From positions 62,001 to 126,000 of the forward strand of contig JAQXNX010000011.1 in assembly GCA_029098225.1 (NCBI GenBank): a stretch of DNA of 64,000 nt, given 5' to 3'. This document shows positions 1-8,663 of the stretch, piece by piece. The position numbers and the translations under genes are program-made. Source of the DNA: Spirochaetales bacterium. GTDB taxonomy: Bacteria > Spirochaetota > Spirochaetia > Treponematales > Treponemataceae. The notes under the pieces are model-generated. The model made no database searches. It was not told the DNA's origin and saw only the letters and a program-made list of their open reading frames with translations. How positions within the stretch are numbered: position 1 is the stretch's first letter; every line of letters begins with the position of its first letter.

Positions 1-323
1 TTGATGCAGTTTTGGGAGAATTGTCTGATCGGTTTGGACCAATTCCTGAAGAAGTTTCAAGTTTATTAGCTCTTGCAGAAATTCGAATTATTTGTAAAAA
101 ACTTTCAATAAAATCTATTAAAGAAAGAAATGGCGAAGTTGCAGTTGAATTTCTTCAGGTTTCTAATCTGTCTGTTGATAAAATTCTAAAGCTGATAAAA
201 GATAATCCATCTACGGTAAAACTTAATCCGTCTTTACCTAATGTAATATTTATAAAGCTTGGAAAAATAGGACTTAAAGAAAAATCTGAATTTATCCGTG
301 AAAAGCTTAGTCAGCTGCAGTGA
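1..323 (+). CDS. mfd: Transcription-repair coupling factor Mfd, C-terminal end (partial)
   Basis: The reading frame is open from base 3 and runs off the left edge, so only the last ~106 residues are present. The piece begins DAVLGELSDRFGPIPEEV, matching the family segment (E-L-x-D-R-F-G-x-x-P-E-E-V) that opens the TRCF C-terminal domain of Mfd. Mfd is the ATP-dependent DNA translocase that removes RNA polymerase stalled at lesions and recruits UvrA; this domain masks the UvrB-like surface. The remainder (K-x-L-S-I-K-S-I, then P-N-V-I-F-I-K-L) fits the same domain. The stop is TGA at 321-323. The gene converges on rodA across a 147-bp gap in which I see no convincing terminator. The family call rests on about 100 residues. 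Confidence 0.85.
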   Translation, partial: DAVLGELSDRFGPIPEEVSSLLALAEIRIICKKLSIKSIKERNGEVAVEFLQVSNLSVDKILKLIKDNPSTVKLNPSLPNVIFIKLGKIGLKEKSEFIREKLSQLQ

Positions 324-470
324 CCTCTATTAAATGCTGTGTTTTGTTTAATGTATAAAAATGATAATTATATTATTACTTATAATAACGCATATTCTGT
401 CTACCAATAAGTATATTTTTTAGTGAATCGTATATTTTTATCCTACCCGCCCTATTATTTATAAATGATT

Positions 471-1784
471 TTACTTTAATTCGCCTTTTCTTGCATTTAC
501 ACTCATTACAACGCCTAGACAAGTCATTGCTGTTAATAAAGAAGATCCACCGTAAGACAGGAATAAAAGAGGAATTCCTGTAATAGGCATCATTCCCATA
601 ACCATTCCAACATTAATCATAAAATGAAAGAGGAACATTCCGAAAACACCTGAACAAATATATGTACCAAATTTATTAGGGCATTTACGTATTATGAATA
701 AAATTTTTGCCATAATTAAAAAGTATAATGCAAAAATAATTGTACAGCCTAAAAAGCCTACTTCTTCAGAAAGAATACTAAAAATAAAGTCTGTACTTTG
801 CTGCGGTAGAAACTGATAATGGCTTTGGGTTCCGCCTAAATAACCTCGTCCAAAAATACCACCAGCACCAATTGCTACTTTAGATTGAATAATATTCCAG
901 CCTGCACCAAGCCGGTCTTTTTCCGGATTCATGAAGATTATAAGACGTTTTATCTGATAATCCTTTAACACTTTTCCTAAAGCAAGTGAGAAAATTAATG
1001 CAAGCACAATAATTGATGTAAAATATGAAATCCAGAAAATATAGCTGTTTCCGTGAAAAAATCTTCGGATAATAATTCCTGCTATAGTTATTAAAAGAAT
1101 TGCTGCTATAAGAATTATCCTTAACTTCATATTTGTTAAAATAGATATTGCGGTAATTGGAGTTGCTGCAATTTCATTATTCCATACCGGAAGAACAGCA
1201 AATACAATTGTAAGCATTCCAAAAAGGAATAAATATAAAATATATTTTAATGGAATATCAGCTATAAAACACATTACAAAAAATATTGGAATATATACAC
1301 TGGCTGTTCCTAAGTCTGGCTGAAGCATTATTAGTCCAAAAGGAATTAACAAATAACAGGTTGCAATTATAAAGCGTTTAAGCTGCGGAGTATTTGTAGA
1401 ATCATCCAGAAAATGTGCAAGCATTATAATATAAATAACTTTACCAAGTTCACTCGGCTGAATACCAAAATCTCCAATTCCAAGCCAGCTTTTTGCGCCA
1501 TTTACAACACGACCAAATAGTCTTGTATAAATCAGCGAAATTATAAAAAAAACATAAAAATAAAAAATAAAAGAGGAAATCCTTCTGTAATCATAGATTG
1601 TAAGAAGAATCATAAAAACTAATCCGATAGAAGCCCATATAATCTGTTTTATATATTCATTTTTTACAGAAATTCCATCGGAGTTAACACCAGAAGAATA
1701 AATAAAAAGAATTCCCATGGTAACAAGAGCAAGTACAAGAAGAATCATTACATAATCAAACATAGAAAGAATTTTACTTTTCAC
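471..1784 (-). CDS. rodA: Rod-shape peptidoglycan polymerase RodA (SEDS family)
   Basis: This 437-residue polytopic membrane protein is a SEDS glycosyltransferase, which polymerises lipid II during cell elongation in partnership with a class B PBP. Family landmarks are visible: QPSELGK at residues 109-115, QPDLGTA at 155-161, the segment KDYQIKRL followed by NPEKDRLGAGWN near 274-297, and FGRGYLGG...FLPQQSTDFIF near 311-335. About ten hydrophobic helices are evident. The length fits RodA rather than a truncated homologue. It is the last gene of a minus-strand operon mreB-mreC-mreD-mrdA-rodA and starts 12 bp after mrdA stops. RodA rather than FtsW is inferred from this neighbourhood. Confidence 0.95.
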   Translation of the reverse strand: MKSKILSMFDYVMILLVLALVTMGILFIYSSGVNSDGISVKNEYIKQIIWASIGLVFMILLTIYDYRRISSFIFYFYVFFIISLIYTRLFGRVVNGAKSWLGIGDFGIQPSELGKVIYIIMLAHFLDDSTNTPQLKRFIIATCYLLIPFGLIMLQPDLGTASVYIPIFFVMCFIADIPLKYILYLFLFGMLTIVFAVLPVWNNEIAATPITAISILTNMKLRIILIAAILLITIAGIIIRRFFHGNSYIFWISYFTSIIVLALIFSLALGKVLKDYQIKRLIIFMNPEKDRLGAGWNIIQSKVAIGAGGIFGRGYLGGTQSHYQFLPQQSTDFIFSILSEEVGFLGCTIIFALYFLIMAKILFIIRKCPNKFGTYICSGVFGMFLFHFMINVGMVMGMMPITGIPLLFLSYGGSSLLTAMTCLGVVMSVNARKGELK

Positions 1785-1796
1785 TTCTCTACTCCA

Positions 1797-3683
1797 TTAT
1801 TCCTGTCTTGATCGGGTTTGTGCCAGATATTCAAAGCCTAACTCTTTTGTTGCTTCTTCACAGGTTTGATTTGCAAAGATTCCCTGAATTATAATATTTG
1901 TACAATATGGTGCCCACCATTCCCACTTATTGCAGGCTTCAACAATTGTAGCAACACAAATTCTATCTTCCGGAGGTGCATCATATGGTGCATAAGCGAC
2001 AAGCCAAGAGTGCCAGCTCTGATCATCTTTTCTGTTTGCGTTACTGTATGGTTCAACCTCGGCCGTACCTGTTTTACAAGCTATCTGAACAATTTTATTA
2101 TGCATTGGATATTGAGGAGTTCCGTCTGTTACTGTATATCTTAATGCTTCCTGAACCTGTTTCCAGACTGAATTATCGATAGTTGATTCAGTAAGTATAG
2201 TTGGCTGAATTTCTTCAATTAAATCATTAGTAACTGAATCGCGAACTTCTTTTAAAATATGCGGTTTATAAATTATTCCTTCGTTAGAAACCATTGCAAT
2301 CATATTTGCAAGTTGTAACGGTGTAGCTTCCATATATCCCTGGCCGATTGAGCAGGACATAGTGTCTCCACCAAGCCAGCGTTCATGATACTTTTTCTCT
2401 TTCCATTCTGCGGTTGGAACAAGACCGGCAACCTGATTTGGCAAATCAATTTGTGAACTTTTTCCAAGTCCAAATTCTCTTGCATAAGAAGCAATTTTTT
2501 CAATTCCAAGATAATCTCGTCCAATAGTCCAGTAGTAAACGTCGCAGGATTGTGCCATGGCGTTTTTCATATCAAGCCAGCCATGACCAGGTTCATGAAC
2601 GTGACAATGGAACCTTCTTCCTCCATATATCATTACACCCTTACATTCAATTTTACTTACCGGAGAATAAACATTTTCCTGAAGCATTGCCGTAGACATA
2701 ATTATTTTAAATGTAGAAGCTGGTGGATATGAAAGCTGAACTGCACGGTTAATAAGAGGTTTTGAAGGATCATTAATAAGCTTGCTGTATTCAGCACCTG
2801 CATCATCAGAAGAAAAGAGATTTGAATCATAGAATGGATAAGAAACCATTGCAAGTATTTCTCCGGTTGCCGGTTTTAAAACTACACTTGCCCCTACTCT
2901 GTTTCCTAAGGCTTCTTCAACTAATTTTTGAATAGTTGAATCGATTGTAAGAACAAGCTTGTTTCCCATTTTTGGTTCTTCAATTTCAGGAGTATCAGAA
3001 ATAACACGTCCTCGGACATCTACTGTAGAAAGCTGTCGTCCAGGAGTTCCCTGCAGTAAAGCATCGTATTGTTTTTCTATTCCTGTTTTTCCTACAATAC
3101 TGTTTTTTGTATATCCCTGATTGTATAGAACGGTAATTTCGTCCTGATTAATATCACCAACATAACCAATAATATGAGAAAGCGAACCTGTATGAAGATA
3201 ATTTCTAACTGGTTTAGAAGCCCAGGAAACGCCTGGAAGATCATTTTTATTTTCTGCAATATTTGAAATTACAGAAAAAGAAACATTAGATTTTATCTGA
3301 TAAGTTGCAAAGGATCTTCTGCTGTTTTCTGGAATTTTTTTATCAATGTCAGTTTTACTTATTCCAAGAAATCCTGCTAATTTCATCATTACTGTATCAT
3401 AACGATCTTTTGGAATTTCACCTGGAGTTACTTCTACTGCGAATGAATCGTTATTAATTACCATCGGGAGATTTGAATTTCTGTCGTAAATTTCTCCTCT
3501 TTGAGGGACTAAAACCGTTACCTGACTCGAAATTTTCTGGGACTGACTTCTGTATTGTTCTCCGTTAATAATCTGCATTGAAAAAAGATTTTTTAGATAA
3601 CTAAAAAATAACAGCGACATTAAAAAAAGGAGAATTAATACTTTTAATTGTCTTGATAAAGTATGATCCAGATTATTTAACAT
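1797..3683 (-). CDS. mrdA: Penicillin-binding protein 2 (elongation transpeptidase)
   Basis: This is a 628-residue class B PBP, the D,D-transpeptidase that cross-links peptidoglycan made by RodA. It has one N-terminal membrane anchor (about 14-34), the PBP dimerisation domain with RGEIYDRN (62-69) and GKTGIEKQYD (198-207), and a transpeptidase domain. The active-site serine is in STFK (323-326). The second motif reads SCD (379-381) where many PBPs have SxN; S-x-D is common in PBP2. The third is KTGT (537-540). It lies in the periplasm. Its start overlaps the 3' end of mreD by 11 bp, which implies translational coupling, and rodA follows directly, so the polymerase and transpeptidase pair are co-expressed. 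Confidence 0.95.
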   Translation of the reverse strand: MLNNLDHTLSRQLKVLILLFLMSLLFFSYLKNLFSMQIINGEQYRSQSQKISSQVTVLVPQRGEIYDRNSNLPMVINNDSFAVEVTPGEIPKDRYDTVMMKLAGFLGISKTDIDKKIPENSRRSFATYQIKSNVSFSVISNIAENKNDLPGVSWASKPVRNYLHTGSLSHIIGYVGDINQDEITVLYNQGYTKNSIVGKTGIEKQYDALLQGTPGRQLSTVDVRGRVISDTPEIEEPKMGNKLVLTIDSTIQKLVEEALGNRVGASVVLKPATGEILAMVSYPFYDSNLFSSDDAGAEYSKLINDPSKPLINRAVQLSYPPASTFKIIMSTAMLQENVYSPVSKIECKGVMIYGGRRFHCHVHEPGHGWLDMKNAMAQSCDVYYWTIGRDYLGIEKIASYAREFGLGKSSQIDLPNQVAGLVPTAEWKEKKYHERWLGGDTMSCSIGQGYMEATPLQLANMIAMVSNEGIIYKPHILKEVRDSVTNDLIEEIQPTILTESTIDNSVWKQVQEALRYTVTDGTPQYPMHNKIVQIACKTGTAEVEPYSNANRKDDQSWHSWLVAYAPYDAPPEDRICVATIVEACNKWEWWAPYCTNIIIQGIFANQTCEEATKELGFEYLAQTRSRQE

Positions 3684-4200
3684 TATTTACCTTGTCCTGT
3701 GTAGTTTGAATAACAAGATATTTTTTGAAGAAACTTAAGAATTTAAATATAACAGGTGCCAGAATAATATTTTCTATAAATTCAAACAGGAAGTTGTATG
3801 AAATTAATCCAGTTACATAAATTGAAACATTAGGAAAAAATACGTTGATTAATTGAATAAATATTGTTTTTGCAATTGTTCCGATTCCTACAGAAACAAC
3901 AGGAATTAAAAGTCCGGAAATAATAAGATTTTTTGAAAATAGTCCGAAAAGATAACCAATAATTGTTCTGTATAGACAGTTAAAACCAAATGGAAGCCCT
4001 GTAACAAAATCCAGAAATACGCCGGAAATAAAGCCATTTATCTGTCCAATTGTTCTTCCGTTTAATAAAGAAAAATATATTGAACACATTAAAACCAGAT
4101 CTGGAATAACGTATAAAAATGAAATATTAGATAAAAGTGAAGATTCAATTACTGTTGTACATAGAAGAATAATAGTGCTGATTAATATAGATTTTGCCAA
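3673..4200 (-). CDS. mreD: Rod shape-determining protein MreD
   Basis: This small integral membrane protein (175 residues, five to six hydrophobic segments) belongs to the elongasome and links MreC to the synthesis machinery. MreD sequences diverge strongly, so the call rests on size, topology, the segment PDLVLM around residues 33-38, a central GFISGVFLDF run, and its place between mreC and mrdA. The start is TTG at 4200, directly after the mreC stop codon. A strong Shine-Dalgarno sequence (GAGGAGG) sits in the last mreC codons 8 nt upstream, and the next Met is not until residue 38, so TTG is well supported. The 3' end overlaps mrdA by 11 bp. Confidence 0.88.
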   Translation of the reverse strand: MAKSILISTIILLCTTVIESSLLSNISFLYVIPDLVLMCSIYFSLLNGRTIGQINGFISGVFLDFVTGLPFGFNCLYRTIIGYLFGLFSKNLIISGLLIPVVSVGIGTIAKTIFIQLINVFFPNVSIYVTGLISYNFLFEFIENIILAPVIFKFLSFFKKYLVIQTTQDKVNNVK

Positions 4201-5088
4201 TTAATTAGCCTCCTCTTCAGTTGCTTTTTTATCATTTAATTCTTTTTGATTTACTACTACAACTGTTTCCAGTCTTGAAAAATCAATTATTGGAGTAACT
4301 TCGATATTTAATGACGAATTATAATCTACAACTGTAATTTTTGAAATTGTTCCAATTGTAATATCGCGCATATAATTGTCATTTTCGCCTGAAGTTACAA
4401 TTATATCTCCAATACTTAAATCATCTAAAACTCTTTTTCGGATGTACTGCATCATTAATGGAAGGCTCTGACTTCCTAACCCGTTTACCAGTCCCAGATC
4501 ACGAGTATTCTGAATTCTTGCAGAGACTATATTTTCAATGTTGTAAATTGGCGTTATTTGACATGTAAAAGTTCCTACCTGAGTAACTTTACCTACAAGA
4601 CCTCTGTTTCCATTTTGATAAGCGATAACCGGCATGTTTTTCTTAATTCCATCTACACTACCCTTATCTATTGTAAGATATGCATATGCGTTATCAAGGT
4701 CACGAGAAATTATTTGTGCAGGAATATTTTTTTCTTCAAGAGAAATAGAAAAATCAAGCTGCTTTTTCAAACGTTCATTTTCTTTTCTTATATCAGCATT
4801 AGAGCGCTGCATCTGCTCATAATTTTCCAATTTTACAAGCAGCTCATTATAATCAGCCTTTAATTTTCGAAGTTCTCCTACAGAATTTATAGTATTGGAA
4901 ATTCCGTTAGTAACAAAATGAACTCCTTTATCAATTGAAGATATAAAACTGAAACCAACTTTTTTTAAGTTGATGACAAAACCTCCGGAACTGAATGCAA
5001 GCATTATTCCAGAAGCCAGCACTAAAACAATAAAAAGAAATTCTGAAAATTTTACATAAAATGATGAACGCTTTTTATTTTTTGCCAT
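4201..5088 (-). CDS. mreC: Rod shape-determining protein MreC
   Basis: MreC is a periplasmic scaffold anchored by one N-terminal helix. It binds PBP2 and forms filaments that position elongation enzymes. The 295 residues show the usual order: a basic start (MAKNKKRSS), a transmembrane segment near 12-35, a coiled coil over about 70-115, then a double beta-barrel domain with the family segments DLDNAYAYLTIDKGS and IGDIIVTSG. The length is typical. It begins 12 bp after the mreB stop and its stop codon abuts the TTG start of mreD. The 3' end also carries the Shine-Dalgarno sequence used by mreD. The assignment is secure from sequence plus order. Confidence 0.93.
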   Translation of the reverse strand: MAKNKKRSSFYVKFSEFLFIVLVLASGIMLAFSSGGFVINLKKVGFSFISSIDKGVHFVTNGISNTINSVGELRKLKADYNELLVKLENYEQMQRSNADIRKENERLKKQLDFSISLEEKNIPAQIISRDLDNAYAYLTIDKGSVDGIKKNMPVIAYQNGNRGLVGKVTQVGTFTCQITPIYNIENIVSARIQNTRDLGLVNGLGSQSLPLMMQYIRKRVLDDLSIGDIIVTSGENDNYMRDITIGTISKITVVDYNSSLNIEVTPIIDFSRLETVVVVNQKELNDKKATEEEAN

Positions 5089-5100
5089 TTTCTTGAGAAA

Positions 5101-6144
5101 TTAGTCATTAAGGCTATCAAATATAGAGCGGTCTGATGAACGATCCTTGAATAAAGCAAAAGCTTCTCCGGCACCGATAGCAACACATTCAAGTGGCTTT
5201 TCAACAAGAATAACAGGAACACCTGTTTCTTTAGAAATAAGTTTTGGAAGTTCTCTAAGCATAGAACCACCACCTGTCATAACAATTCCACGTTCAATAA
5301 TATCAGATGCAAGCTCTGGAGGAGTTTCGCTTAATACAATTTTAATTTCTTCTACAATTTTTGTAACAGGTTCTTTTAAAGCTTCACGAACTTCAACGCT
5401 GTCTATTTCCAGTCTTCTTGGAAGACCTGTAATTGCGTCTGTTCCCTTTAATTCCATTTTTTCAATTGTTTTTTCAGGTGCTGCATTTCCAATCTGAATC
5501 TTTAATCTTTCTGCAGCTGGCTGACCAATTATAAGGTTATGAACACTCTTTACGTGTTTTACAATTGCTTCATCAAATTTATCGCCACCAATTCTTATAG
5601 AATGTGTAACAACCATACCACCAAGAGAAATAACAGAAACTTCTGTCGTTCCTCCACCAATATCACAAACCATATGTCCGGCTGGTTCAAAAATAGGAAT
5701 TTTAGCACCAATTGCAGCAGCAAGACTTTCTGGAATTACTTCTACTTCCTTTGCACCTGCTTTTAATGCAGCTTCTATAACGGCTCTTCTTTCTACATCT
5801 GTAATGCAGGAAGGAATACCAATCTTCATTTTTACTGATTTAAAGAATTGATGTTTTGGAACAATTTTAGAGATGAAGTATTTAATCATTTTTTCAGTGC
5901 TGTCAATGTCAGCAATTACTCCATCAGCTAAAGGTCTGATCGCGATAATGTTTCCTGGAGTTTTATCTAACATGCGTTTAGCTTCTGAACCTACAGCAAC
6001 AATTCGTTTAGTTCCGCGTTCAACTGCAATAACAGAAGGTTCATCTATTACCATACCTCCCTTATCGCCACGTACATAAATAAGTGTATTACAGGTTCCT
6101 AAATCTATTCCTATATCTGTTGAAAAATTATCCAAGAAAGCCAT
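5101..6144 (-). CDS. mreB: Actin-like cell-shape protein MreB
   Basis: MreB is a bacterial actin homologue that polymerises under the inner membrane with ATP and guides the elongasome. The 347 residues carry the phosphate-1 motif GIDLGTCNT near 12-20, the PEPSVIA-like segment DEPSVIAV, the phosphate-2 motif CDIGGGTTE near 160-168 and the adenosine motif [11 protein letters not shown] near 290-300. Length and motif spacing are standard. The ATG at 6144 is preceded by GGGAGG six nt upstream. It is the first gene of the mreBCD-mrdA-rodA operon, and a -35/-10 pair with 17-bp spacing lies upstream at 6189-6217. Confidence in family and symbol is very high. Confidence 0.97.
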   Translation of the reverse strand: MAFLDNFSTDIGIDLGTCNTLIYVRGDKGGMVIDEPSVIAVERGTKRIVAVGSEAKRMLDKTPGNIIAIRPLADGVIADIDSTEKMIKYFISKIVPKHQFFKSVKMKIGIPSCITDVERRAVIEAALKAGAKEVEVIPESLAAAIGAKIPIFEPAGHMVCDIGGGTTEVSVISLGGMVVTHSIRIGGDKFDEAIVKHVKSVHNLIIGQPAAERLKIQIGNAAPEKTIEKMELKGTDAITGLPRRLEIDSVEVREALKEPVTKIVEEIKIVLSETPPELASDIIERGIVMTGGGSMLRELPKLISKETGVPVILVEKPLECVAIGAGEAFALFKDRSSDRSIFDSLND

Positions 6145-6188
6145 TTAATCCTCCCAAAATACTTTTTAAATACAAAAGTAATAGATTT

Positions 6189-6217
6189 ATTTTATCATAT
6201 TTTTTTATATACGACAA
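6189..6217 (-). promoter_or_regulatory. Candidate sigma70 promoter of the mreB operon
   Basis: On the minus strand, TTGTCG (6212-6217) and TAAAAT (6189-6194) are separated by exactly 17 bp, about 45 bp before the mreB ATG. This leaves a leader of some 35-40 nt that contains the GGGAGG ribosome site. The boxes were found by eye. Confidence 0.55.
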
Positions 6218-6229
6218 CTAATTACTACT

Positions 6230-7195
6230 CTAACTTTCTGATAATTTTGCTCGAGATAGCTGATGAGAAGGCATTAATTTTAATGCAGTTCGCCATTCTG
6301 CTCTTGCCTTTACAATATTACCTTGTTTTTCATAAATAAGACCAATTGCATAATGAGCATCTGCAGATTCAGGATTTAATTCGAGAGCTTTGTTAAATTC
6401 TTCCATTGCTTCTTCATAGCTTTCTTTTTCTATATAAATATTTCCTAACAAAATGCGGCTTTTTAATATAATGTCTTCATTATCGCTGTTTTGTACAATT
6501 CTGAATAAATACTGCTCGCTTATGTTCAGTTCTTTTGCATTATAATATTGTTCAGCAATAGAAAGTAAAAGAAAATCTGATTCATCCTCAAGTAAGGCTT
6601 CGGAAAAAGATGCAATACTTTCCATAGTCATACCAAGCGATGCATAGCTTAAACCAAGAAGCTTTGGAATATCTGGAGAAATAAAGCCATCTTCTTTTGC
6701 AAGATTAATATATTTTACAGCTAAATCTGCATAATAGTATGAAGTGATTGTGTTTTTGAAAAAATATGCTCTTCCCAGCATGTATTCAAGCTGAGGCTTT
6801 AATTTTGAATTTGCAGAATATAATGCAATTCTCATTTTATTAATGCTTTCATCAAGATATTGCTGGGCTGTCTGAGTATCTGTTTGAGATTGAGAAAGAA
6901 AAAAGCAGGCATATCCGTAATATGTTAAAGCTGAATTATTGTAACTGTCTTTCTGAAGATATTTAGAAGACAAATCGTAAACTTTTTCATAATCATATTG
7001 TTCCCAGGCTTTTTTTATATCGCGAATTGAAATTGTATTTGAAGAGATTTTTGAAAAAATGAAAAATACTAAAAATATAAGAGCCGCAAGACTAAAAACT
7101 ATTAAAGAAAGCTTAATAAGTCTGCGAAGGAAATAACTTTTCTTTTTTGCGTAATTTCCGTTTTTAAAATTTATATCATTATTCATTTTTATCAT
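6230..7195 (-). CDS. Membrane-anchored TPR-repeat protein
   Basis: The protein has a short basic N-terminus, one transmembrane helix (sequence LIVFSLAALIFLVFFIF) and then a long helical region of tetratricopeptide repeats. The clearest repeat is near the C-terminus (YEEAMEEFNKALELNPESADAHY, broken here as EEAMEEFNKALELNP then ADAHYAIGLIYEKQGN). TPRs mediate protein-protein contacts; the partner is unknown. The frame stays open to 7270, but that extension lies inside the RNase P RNA, so I place the start at ATG 7195 (ATG 7186 is an alternative), giving 321 residues. Neither ATG has a Shine-Dalgarno sequence. The gene lies between rnpB and the mreB operon, which is suggestive of envelope work but not proof. 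Confidence 0.75.
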   Translation of the reverse strand: MIKMNNDINFKNGNYAKKKSYFLRRLIKLSLIVFSLAALIFLVFFIFSKISSNTISIRDIKKAWEQYDYEKVYDLSSKYLQKDSYNNSALTYYGYACFFLSQSQTDTQTAQQYLDESINKMRIALYSANSKLKPQLEYMLGRAYFFKNTITSYYYADLAVKYINLAKEDGFISPDIPKLLGLSYASLGMTMESIASFSEALLEDESDFLLLSIAEQYYNAKELNISEQYLFRIVQNSDNEDIILKSRILLGNIYIEKESYEEAMEEFNKALELNPESADAHYAIGLIYEKQGNIVKARAEWRTALKLMPSHQLSRAKLSES

Positions 7196-7203
7196 TAAAA
7201 AAA

Positions 7204-7622
7204 CAGATGGAACTATAAGCCGGGTTCTGTCTGACAACTTCCTGTAAAACAGAAAACTGTCAATAACCATCTATCCGTTCAGTATGTTACCACACTGCTA
7301 TAGCGGTCTACCCGCAGTAAGACTCGGAATAATCATAACTGCTACGCGACCTTGCTCCAAATGAGGTTTACAAGCCATTACTGTTACCAGTAATGCGGTA
7401 GTCTCTTACACCACCTTTTCACCCTTACTAAAAATTGCAAATGCAAAAATTAGCGGTATATTTTCTGTTGCACTATCTGTCACTTGCTGGGCTATGCAAA
7501 AAAAATTGCAGCTGCCAGTTTGTGCCCGGTTATTATCCGGCATTTTTTCCGAAGGAGCCCGGACTTTACCTCATTGATTTTCTTTATCATCAAAGAAAAT
7601 CAAAGCGATTATATTCCATCTG
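7204..7622 (-). ncRNA. rnpB: RNase P RNA
   Basis: This is the catalytic RNA that matures tRNA 5' ends. Read on the minus strand, the ends pair as helix P1: CAGATGGAA at the 5' end with TTCCATCTG at the 3' end, extended by TATAA/TTATA. Conserved bacterial type A segments follow in order: AAAGTCCGGGCTCC, AGTGCAACAGAAA...ATACCGC, AGGGTGAAAAGGTG, AGAGACTACCGC, TGTAAACCTCAT, CGGGTAGACCGCT and GACAGAACCCGGCTTATAG. Seven T residues follow P1 on the transcript. The 5' conserved region reads GAGGTAAAGTCC with one extra base compared with the usual GAGGAAAGTCC. The size of about 419 nt is normal. No separate strong promoter is obvious; its 5' end is only 25 bp from the preceding gene. Confidence 0.95.
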
Positions 7623-7646
7623 ATAATTACAAAATATTAAAGAAGA

Positions 7647-8573
7647 TTAATCCTCATCATCTGAATCACTTTCGTCAACGTCTTCATCTTCATCTTCAAG
7701 ATCAGAATCTTCGTCGTCAGAAACATCTTCTGAATCAAGATCATCATCGTATAAAGATTCTGTTGAATCTTCTGTCATTTCTTCATCTTCATCATCGAAA
7801 TCCTCGTCATCAGCGAGGCTTCCTGCAGCACCAATATCAAAGTAGTCTTCTGCAAGATCATCACTTACTTCTTCATAGAAAAGAATTCTACTGCAGTAAG
7901 GACAGAATTTAATATTTTCGCCTTCGTGTACTTCATTTGCAAAGTTTGCAGGAAGAATCATGTGGCAACCCATACATACGCCATTTCTTACTGCTACAAT
8001 ACCTTCTGAATTTCTCTGAATAATTCTTTCGAACTTAAAAAGAATTTCCTGATCAAGTTTTGGTGCAATTTTATTTTCTTTTGTTTTAAGTTCATTAATT
8101 TTCTTTGTGTATCCAGAAATTTCTGAATTAAGAGAATCTCTGCTTGTGTTTAATTCAGATTCCTGGAACTTAATTAACTCTTCATCTTCAGCAAGTCTTG
8201 TCTTTAATTCATCAAGTTCTTTTTCTTTTTTCTGAAGATCATGACGAAGTTCATCTTCTTTATCTTTAACTTCGCTGATTTTCTTTTCTAAGGTTTCATA
8301 ATCTCTGTGAGTTGTACTGTCTGCAATTCCCTTTTCATATTCTTCTCTCTGAGAAATTGCAATCTGTAATTCTTCTTTTAAGCTAGAAACAGCAGCTGTT
8401 GTTTCGTCATATGCAGCTTTTTTCTCTATGAATTCTTTCTGTGTCTTTGCAAGAGCTTCTTCCTGATTATTTAACTGCTTAGGTGCGCTTTCTACTTTTG
8501 CTTCAAGTTCATATTTCTGAACCAGGATTTCCTGCAGATTTTTCAGATTTTCAAAGACTTCTGTTGTTACCAT
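7647..8573 (-). CDS. Coiled-coil protein with C4-type zinc ribbon and acidic tail
   Basis: This 308-residue protein has a long coiled coil (about residues 5-175, rich in E, K and L heptads), then a C4 zinc ribbon with Cys 200, 203, 224 and 227 (CMGC and CPYC), then a very acidic Asp/Glu tail from about 237 to the end. This layout matches the zf-RING_7/DUF164-type family found widely in bacteria, whose members are proposed to bind nucleic acid; the exact role is not established. The ATG at 8573 has GAGG ten nt upstream. It sits between rpoD and rnpB on the same strand, with the rpoD terminator and a possible promoter just upstream. Confidence 0.88.
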   Translation of the reverse strand: MVTTEVFENLKNLQEILVQKYELEAKVESAPKQLNNQEEALAKTQKEFIEKKAAYDETTAAVSSLKEELQIAISQREEYEKGIADSTTHRDYETLEKKISEVKDKEDELRHDLQKKEKELDELKTRLAEDEELIKFQESELNTSRDSLNSEISGYTKKINELKTKENKIAPKLDQEILFKFERIIQRNSEGIVAVRNGVCMGCHMILPANFANEVHEGENIKFCPYCSRILFYEEVSDDLAEDYFDIGAAGSLADDEDFDDEDEEMTEDSTESLYDDDLDSEDVSDDEDSDLEDEDEDVDESDSDDED

Positions 8574-8603
8574 ATTTTAGTTTCCTCATTTAAAATATTT
8601 CTT

Positions 8604-8632
8604 ACTATACAATAAAATTTTAGTTTAGTCTA
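8604..8632 (-). promoter_or_regulatory. Candidate promoter for the zinc-ribbon gene
   Basis: TAGACT (8627-8632) and TATAGT (8604-8609) are spaced by 17 bp on the minus strand, 30 bp before the ATG at 8573. The -35 box lies inside the downstream arm of the terminator hairpin that follows rpoD, so the two signals share bases. Found by eye. Confidence 0.4.
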
Positions 8633-8657
8633 TTCAGTGGAGATTTACTGAATAGAC
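8628..8657 (-). terminator. Rho-independent terminator after rpoD
   Basis: An 11-bp perfect inverted repeat (GTCTATTCAGT and ACTGAATAGAC) with an 8-nt loop lies 6 bp past the rpoD stop codon. On the transcript it is followed by TAAACTAAAATTTTATT, a broken U-rich tract. The stem is strong; the tail is weak. Confidence 0.7.
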
Positions 8658-8663
8658 AGCGCG

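Noticed and set aside
373..388. TTATTA-CTTA-TAATAA inverted repeat after mfd as a terminator
   Set aside because: The stem is six A-T pairs with no U-tract; too weak to call.
379..470. Small gene in the gap between mfd and rodA
   Set aside because: AT-rich with stop codons in all frames and no ribosome site.
7196..7270. Upstream extension of the TPR-protein frame
   Set aside because: These codons overlap the conserved 3' region and P1 helix of RNase P RNA, so they are unlikely to be translated.
7484..7912. A 142-codon open frame on the plus strand, His/Leu/Arg-rich
   Set aside because: It covers RNase P RNA and the acidic tail of the zinc-ribbon protein; composition is that of a shadow frame.
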